A stretch of DNA of 64,000 bases. Source: Gorsachius magnificus. Its lineage: Eukaryota; Chordata; Aves; Pelecaniformes; Ardeidae. The stretch spans positions 70,066,054-70,130,053 of the forward strand of contig CM067081.1 of the NCBI GenBank assembly GCA_034008185.1, read 5' to 3'. The notes beneath the pieces were generated by a model. That model was not told the DNA's origin and ran no database searches. It saw only the letters and a program-made list of their open reading frames with translations. Both the position numbers and the translations under genes were made by a program. Of the stretch, positions 57,236 to 64,000 are shown piece after piece. Every line of letters starts with the position of its first letter. Within the stretch, counting starts at the first letter, position 1.

Positions 57236-60200
57236 GTAAGTTACGGCATTTTTGTCCCCAAGTTTCCTTGCTTCCAGTTTATACATATTTTTTTGAAACT
57301 AACTTAGGTTTAAATATCTTTTCTTCAGAGAGCTTGTTGGATTTTGACACTAACATTTATGCCTTTCTGATCAAAATTTTCTAACCTAGAAAATGTAGGT
57401 TTTTTGGTCAGATTGTTGGGTTTTGGGTTGTTTTTAATCCTGTTGTTTTAAGTTATTTTATTTTTTTCTTTTTAGAAAGAGTCTTTTCCCAACACACTTG
57501 GCTGTACATAACCAGAGTTTACAAGGTGCACTAAAATTGAAATATCAAAGAGAACTATTGAAATGACATGCTTGTGAAATGTGTGCAATTATCTGCTATT
57601 AACTCATCTGGAATCCTGTGATGAGCAAACTGTGATTTTCAATGTGTCATTACATTGTTGTATCAATGGGTTGTTCAACAGCTCAATTTAAAAAATACTC
57701 AAGAAATAATCATTACAAGAGGTAATCCTTCCCATTTGATTCAAATAAATCTGTTCCAACATTAGGCTGACATGATCATGGATCTCATGAGGTTTCAGTG
57801 CTTTGTTTCCATTTGCTTTACAGTATTTACTGCTGATTTTGTTGTTGGGTGTTTTATTTTTGATAAGACATCTCAGATTCTGTTTTCTAATTATGTAGAG
57901 AAGCGTAAGGGATAATGCTACCATTTCTGATTTCTTGCTTTAAGCTACAGTGACACAGTGTTGTTCTTCACACAGCTCAAAGTAAAGTGGTTATTTTGTT
58001 ATTATGGTGCTACAACATTTTTATCCGCTGGATAATTTTGCCTCTTCTGGTGGCTATTCAGCTGGAGTTACCCCCTTCTAGCACGGAAAAGGTTTTTGTG
58101 TTTTTCATTTGCAATTAATAGAATTTGAGTGGAAAATGGTCAGCAGTAATCTGGAGTTATCATTTTACTGTGACTTTCTTCTTTTTGCTGCTCAATAGAC
58201 AGGTGCTCTGGAGAATCTGTCTTGCAGAAGAAACTATTAAGCATGTTAAATATGTAAATATACTACATTTCTATTCTCAACAATCACTTTCTTTCCACTG
58301 TTTTTCACCTTTTCTTAACGGATTCTGTAAAATGGTTTCCAAATTTCACCATGGTCAGACACTACCTATTTGAACTTGATTGGCTTTGGTCCCATATGTA
58401 CTCAGCAGGAACCGCTTGTTGACAAAAATAATTGCAATGTTCCTTTTTTTTTTCCGACAGAGTGTATTTCCACTGCCTGGTGACTTGAGAGATTTTGCTA
58501 TTTGGCAATAAGTTTGCGGAAGTTTGTACTCTTGTTTTAGGTTCTACATAAACTTAAAAATATTTCAGTATCCTTGCTTACATGACGATTTTTCTTCTTG
58601 CTAATTACTCGGGGTAACCATAATGATTGCACTTTGCATATGCTGGCTCCTTCCTCTGCAACCAGTGTAAGCATCCAATTGTTTTGGCCAGGAACAGACT
58701 ATCTTTCAGTGTGTCAGATGACGAAAAACATGAAGAGGCTTCCTAGCAAGTGAATATGTGCTGGTGCATATGCGTGGGAAGATACTGCTAGCAATTGTTA
58801 GGGATGAGGAATTAGCCAGCAGTAGTTTGTGTGATGCAGTAGGTGGGAAGAATCAGCCTACTGAAGTATGAGAAAGGCAGTGGAAGGGGATCAGCCAGCA
58901 GTTGTCTATGCGCTGGAGGTTATGGTAAGGTGGGTGGAAGAGAGAGAAGAATAAGAACGGGGGAAGGACTAAAAAAAAAAAAAAAAAAGAAAAAAAGGGT
59001 GGGGATGAAGAAAAGAAAAGGAAAAAACCCAAGGAATGAAAAAGACAAAATAAAAAAGTGGAGACACTACACGAACTGCCTGTAGCATCAGGCCATAATC
59101 ACAGAAAAGACAGAATAAGGTGGTCATCTGCATTTCCAGGAGACTGAGTGCAGCTGGATGAAAACTGTAGGACAGTATGCACTATTAGAGGGCACTCAGT
59201 AGTACACTTCAACAATGAAAGCCTGCCTTTGTGTCAGAGCATGTGTTGAGTTGTGAGACTGTGTCCGAGATAAATGATGAAGAAGAGCTTACGTTGATTT
59301 GGTGCAAACAGAACATTGGACATCAGGTAAAGAGTATCAACACGAATAAATGACAAAATAAAAACTAAAACAAAACCCCCAAAAGATAAGAAATTTTGCA
59401 ATGAAAAATGTCACATCCTTCCAAGACATTCCTGTACAAGGAAAACATCATGAAATACTCTGGGCTGTCACCATTTTGGACACTGGTGGCTCCTCACTCA
59501 TTTCCTGTGTGAACACCGACTGCACAGTAAATACAGAGAGGCCCAATTCACTCACCCAAGTGGACCAAGTGACCATGAAGTGTGCTAAGTGTGCTTGTTT
59601 GGGAAGCTGGAACAGAGCAGCTGTAAGATCACAGCCTGGCTTCCTGAATGTCATCTTTCTTGTCCAAGGTGGCAATCCCTTCACAACATAAATTACCAAG
59701 GGTTGGCCTCCCCCTGTGGGTGCTAATGGGGTGTAGGTGCAACTGTTTGAAGAACAGCTCTAACATAATGAAATAATGCAGGTGTTTGAGTTGCTAAAGT
59801 ACTCACAGAGGAACTGCACCTGCCAAGAACAGGCAGAGGTACATGAACATGTAATTTGTGGCTGCATGAACGGATACCCGGTAGAGACCTTTTTAATAAT
59901 TTACCACTGAGTTTGTGCAACAAAGTGTCTCACACTGGGAATAGCAACCAAGCATGAAACGGTGACAAGAAATAACTGGCCGCTCAAGAAAGGCTAGTGG
60001 GCTGGGAAGAAAACTTTCCTTCCACCAGTTTGTTGCTGCACACTCTTCACAGGTTTTGTGTAAGGGAGATTGTTGGGAATTTGCCCAGTTTTCAAAAAAT
60101 TCAGCCAATCTGTAATGTCAACAGTGCCAATGCAACATCCACCATGAAATTCAGGAGCAGGAGCTCAGCTTGCCGGAGCCATCTACCGTCCCAGTGTCTC

Positions 60201-63200
60201 TCTGTGCTCACCAGTATATCCCAGGGAGTCGTACTTCGGTTTTACTGACAACAGGGGAGAGAGGCTGAATTGTTCTAGAGAGTGTAAGCAAATACATAGA
60301 TTTTGTTCTCTGGGGTGTTTGTTCTCGTTCAGCCCAGGCTATCGGTGACAGACGGTTGTTTTTGTTGAATGATGGCCATTCAGGAGTTTATATGAAGTGA
60401 ATCTGGTAGTCTCAGATGAATGTATAGACATGGATGAGCACCACAAAGACCGCGGGTGTTACTTCTCAGAGGTAACTCCTGAAGGGATGTGGAACAGCAG
60501 CAACCTCTTCAAATATGAGCAAGGATGCCTGCAGGTCCAAGGTTCAGGGGGTAGTGCGATCTGCCTTGTTGCCTGCGATTATTTGATTTATGCACAAATG
60601 TTTTCTTAAATATTCAACTGTGGGGTGTTATTCTGTCTTTTGTTTTCATAAGCATTAAATATGTTTCTTCTCCCACGCTCCCATTCATTTGCCTCTTGTG
60701 AAACAGCAGTGTGGTGAAGCTAGGTACATTTTGGCAGTCCCAGTAGAATCAGTGCCCTCATTCATAAGCTGTGATTACCGTCCTGGGGAAATGAGACCAA
60801 CTTATATTTGTGGACATAAAGATCTGGTAACAGCGACTGAAGCAAAGTTTAAGAAATGCTTTTAAAAAAGAAGTGATAGAAGGTATTTTATTTTGCTCTT
60901 GGCTTTGAAAGCAGTAGAATGAAACGGCTCCATCTGAAAACAAAAACTGCATAATGATGTTTCTATCTCAAAATAAATCTTACGTTAATAAGGGCCACTG
61001 GTAGTGTAGTTAGAGAGGCCAAAACATTCTAACCTCCATGGTTCAAAAAAAAAATAATTAAAACAACAGGAGAATTTAAAGTTCTTTTTGGAAAGAAAAG
61101 AGAAGAAGGAGCAGGAGGAGGAGGGGGAGAAACAAAAGAGAAACTCTGTCTTTCAGTTCCAATAGTTCTTGATGTTTAAAATCTCTGAAGTTTTCTTATG
61201 TGTTATGAAAAGCTACAAATTTATCTTTTGCCATTTTCCCAAGGGAAGCTGACCCAAATCCACCAGCAGCAGTTGAAAAGGTTTTTCCAAGCTTTATCAA
61301 ATGGCCCCAACAGAGACCAGCTTAAAATTAAAAGCTTCCCCTACCAGAGGGAATATATGTGACTTTAATAACTGAAATGTGTTTTTACTTTCTATTACAG
61401 GGGTCAAAAGGTTTCTAAACAAACCAAATTTATCAATTATTTAGAGCTGATTTCTTCTGAAGTGGTATTTCTAAGATATTATTTGGTGGATAAATTCAAT
61501 GTTCTAAGGCCAGCAGCAGCATTTTATTCATAACAAATTTCTCCTAAACTGAATTTGCTGGGGCAACTTAATTTCCACTATCGTGTTTGCACTGTAGAAA
61601 TATCAACTGAAGTGTTATAGGGCCTAACTAGTGGGCTTTTCAAAGAGAAATTCCATATAAGCATGCTTATTCAGCACCACCCTGCTTGCCATTTATTGCT
61701 TAAGAAATGAACTGGTACATTGTGTCTGCAGTAGAATTTCTTTAGCTGCTGAAAAACCACAAGGCACTTTTAAAGTCAGGAAACAATATCTTAAACTACA
61801 TTGTCACCCTTGCAGGAAAAGAAAATAAGATAACTGTCAGAAGTTTTGTTAAAGACATTTTAAAATGAAAGACCCATACACGCATGCACGTAGATGCACG
61901 CTTTTTCTTAGCTTTCTCTGAGAAGTGAACACTTTATTTAGGTTGTTGCGGAAACAAATTAACAGTAAATTTAGAAAGAGACCATTCTTAATACCTAATA
62001 GGGTCCACTGACCATGTAAATACTCTGTTTGTTATACATTAGCTATACACACATTGGGTTTCTGCCCAAAGTCTGCCATTTGGTGCAGGCAGAAGACGTT
62101 ATGGAACAGTTCATAAATTCATGTGGAGCCCTGTTAAATGAAACCAACCATCCAAGAGCTGACATTTTGCCATCTTTAAAATAGCTGCCTCTCTTGCAGT
62201 AAAACTTCAGGTTTATTTATGCAAGCAAAAATGAAGTAGTAATGCAATCAAGGTGTTATGAAGGGTTTTTTTTCTTTTTTTAAGAGAAAGAATCTGACTA
62301 TTAATAAACAAAAATGCCTTGAATAGGTTCTTCTTATTTATACTAGAAAAAAATTTCTTCCTGAAAAATCACATTAAGGAAGAGTGAAAGCATCATTTTG
62401 TGACCACTGAAAATGGTCCCTTTTTCTTAGCAATACATACTTCAAGAAATATGAATTATTACTACAAATGAAGAACAAACAGGTGAAAGCTCTTGCTCTC
62501 TCTTCTGCCCCCCTTTGCCCTTGAGGCAAAAGAATTCTGCTCAAGCGTAAGAGATTGGCAAAAAAGGATCAAAGTGAGCCAAATTTGATCGAGGCCTGGC
62601 TAATAAGGTGAAGAGGAACTTTTTACCTCCAGGGGACTGACTCTGCTTCTGTTTCATCTCTGGCTCAGATTATTACTGAAGTTTTGAGATGGTCTGAGGA
62701 GGTTGTCAGATGAGGGCTTGAGGTTTAGTCTGGGAACTCTCTGCCCTGAAAAGGACAGATTTAAACTTGAATGGATTGATACACCGAGATTGAGCATGCT
62801 TCTGAGTACAAGGTGATAGTTATGCTGATGGAATGGGTAACACAAGCTTTGGGCCATGGTCAGGCAGGAACTGGAAGGATATAATTCTCCCCCCAAAGTA
62901 GCCACATGTCTGTGTGACCTTCCCCTACCCAAGGTTGGAAGGGAGTTGAATTAGCGGTTCACTTTTGGCCCATTGCTGACAGTGACTGAAAGCCACACTA
63001 TGGTGGTTATTCAGTGGCTTGCATGAAATGAGCTAATGGGCACCAAAATTACCACGCTGCTGTCTTGCATAACTGCCAGATTTGTTTTTAAGCCTTGTTC
63101 TGCACTGGCTTAGCTTTGCTAGGGTCTGTGTCACTGGAGAAACAAAAGAAGGAAACAGCAGGTATAGCTATGAAAATGTAAATGCGATAATGAGGGAAGC

Positions 63201-64000
63201 CTGGCAGATTAGCATAAAACCTAAGGTTGCTGAAAGGAGTGTTCAAGGCTCTGGATGGTGATACAACTTCAGATCACTCCCTGGATGTTTCAGACCTGCT
63301 TCTGGAGTATAGGGTGAGAGGAGTCATTTGCATTTGTTCCTTCAGGGTCACAAGTGCCTCAGGCAACCTCTATGTCAGGATGAAAAAAACATTAAATTGT
63401 GTGCTGGGAGGGGCTCTAGGAACTATTTGGAGGCTTTTTGACAGAGGAAGATTTGTAGTCATTTCCTTACACTGTTTCTAATGTCCTAGCTACTACCTTA
63501 GTCTCGCAACCTACGGTAAGGCCAGGTGAGATCTGAAAAGCCTGAGTGATGGCATTGGCTCAGGAATGATTTGTAACACAGAAATAGGGAAATGAACTTG
63601 CTCAGCGTTTTCCTGCTTTGCTCCCACCCTGTGCAGCCAACAGACTGGGAGTTCTGCTCAGCACGTGGAGCTGCTTTACATGTGTGTGTGGGACATTGCC
63701 TCAGCTCGTATATATTTATGTGGTCATGACCCAGTGGTTTACCTTTTGCTTATGCTGTTCCTTATAGTTCCCAGCCCCATTAAAAGTAAGGAATTTATTA
63801 AAAAGAAGGGGAGAAAACAGAAGAAAAAAAAAAAGGAAGGAAAAGAAATAACCTAACCTCCCCCAAACCGAATAAGCAAGAGATTCCCTTATAGATACAA
63901 AATGGGGAAAAGGCAGCACAGGGAAGTTGATCTTGAATTAATTAATTCACAAACTCAGATCAGATATGCACAGCTTCCTACTTCCACTTCATAAAACCAA
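57236..64000. other. Non-coding stretch, no recognised gene
   Basis: Contains an A-run with purine-rich surroundings at 58971-59040, a polypurine patch with GGA repeats near 61091-61128, and a perfect 14-bp palindrome (GAATTAATTAATTC) at 63935-63948. Frames of 60-96 codons on both strands, including overlapping opposite frames at 59401-59699, show no recognised protein. No repeat family was identified. Confidence 0.4.

Noticed and set aside
59401..59699. Overlapping open frames of 96 and 83 codons on opposite strands, suggesting a transposase relic.
   Set aside because: Neither translation shows hAT, mariner or reverse-transcriptase motifs.
1..64000. CRISPR arrays, operons, tRNA or rRNA genes, phage or plasmid features.
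   Set aside because: No regularly spaced repeats, no cloverleaf or rRNA-like sequence noticed, and the repeat content is clearly avian.

Overview
The window looks like bird nuclear DNA, most likely from a neoavian species. Two observations support this. First, CR1 retrotransposon 3' ends carry the avian ATTCTATG-type terminal octamer repeats (13.77 kb on the minus strand, 48.2 kb on the plus strand). Second, there is a cluster of long terminal repeats of a family common in birds (start TGTCCTGG, end AAACCACA), one of them flanked by a clean 5-bp target-site duplication. The sequence is AT-rich, dominated by intergenic or intronic-looking DNA, and contains no complete protein-coding gene that I can recognise. 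Nothing points to bacterial, plasmid or phage content. The open reading frames of 60-150 codons are mostly what chance gives in 64 kb of eukaryotic DNA.

Layout. 0-13.7 kb: mostly unannotatable DNA with one old CR1 relic (3.06-3.56 kb), a (TC)n microsatellite and a MIR/CORE-SINE-like relic (12.2 kb). 13.7-19.2 kb: a fairly young, 5'-truncated CR1; a set of possible minus-strand exons (18.1, 15.6, 14.95, 14.7 and perhaps 10.6 kb); an ancient CR1. The 18.1-kb piece reads like the end of the catalytic domain and start of the P domain of a proprotein convertase, but carries a one-base frameshift. The 14.95-kb piece is an open, cysteine-rich exon with good splice sites that I cannot name. 19-24 kb: non-repetitive, CpG-containing blocks that resemble developmental enhancers, one with an almost perfect RFX X-box. 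24.8-27.7 kb: a diverged direct repeat, the longest open frame (274 codons, unknown), and about 1.1 kb of ancient CR1 with a decayed reverse-transcriptase domain. 29-43 kb: gene-poor DNA with two ancient CR1/L3-like relics and small tandem duplications. 44.1-47 kb: two related solo LTRs in opposite orientation 541 bp apart and a third LTR fragment. 48-54 kb: a short CR1 tail, enhancer-like CpG-bearing blocks at 48.9-49.5 and 51.8-52.4 kb, a MIR-like relic and two G-quadruplex motifs. 54-64 kb: no recognisable gene; one spliced-noncoding-exon candidate at 57.05 kb.

The region reads as a gene desert or large intron next to, or inside, a gene with enhancer-like islands. I see no operon-like or multi-gene system. 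The most interesting leads are the convertase-like broken exon, the phase-compatible exon chain beside it, and the inverted LTR cluster.
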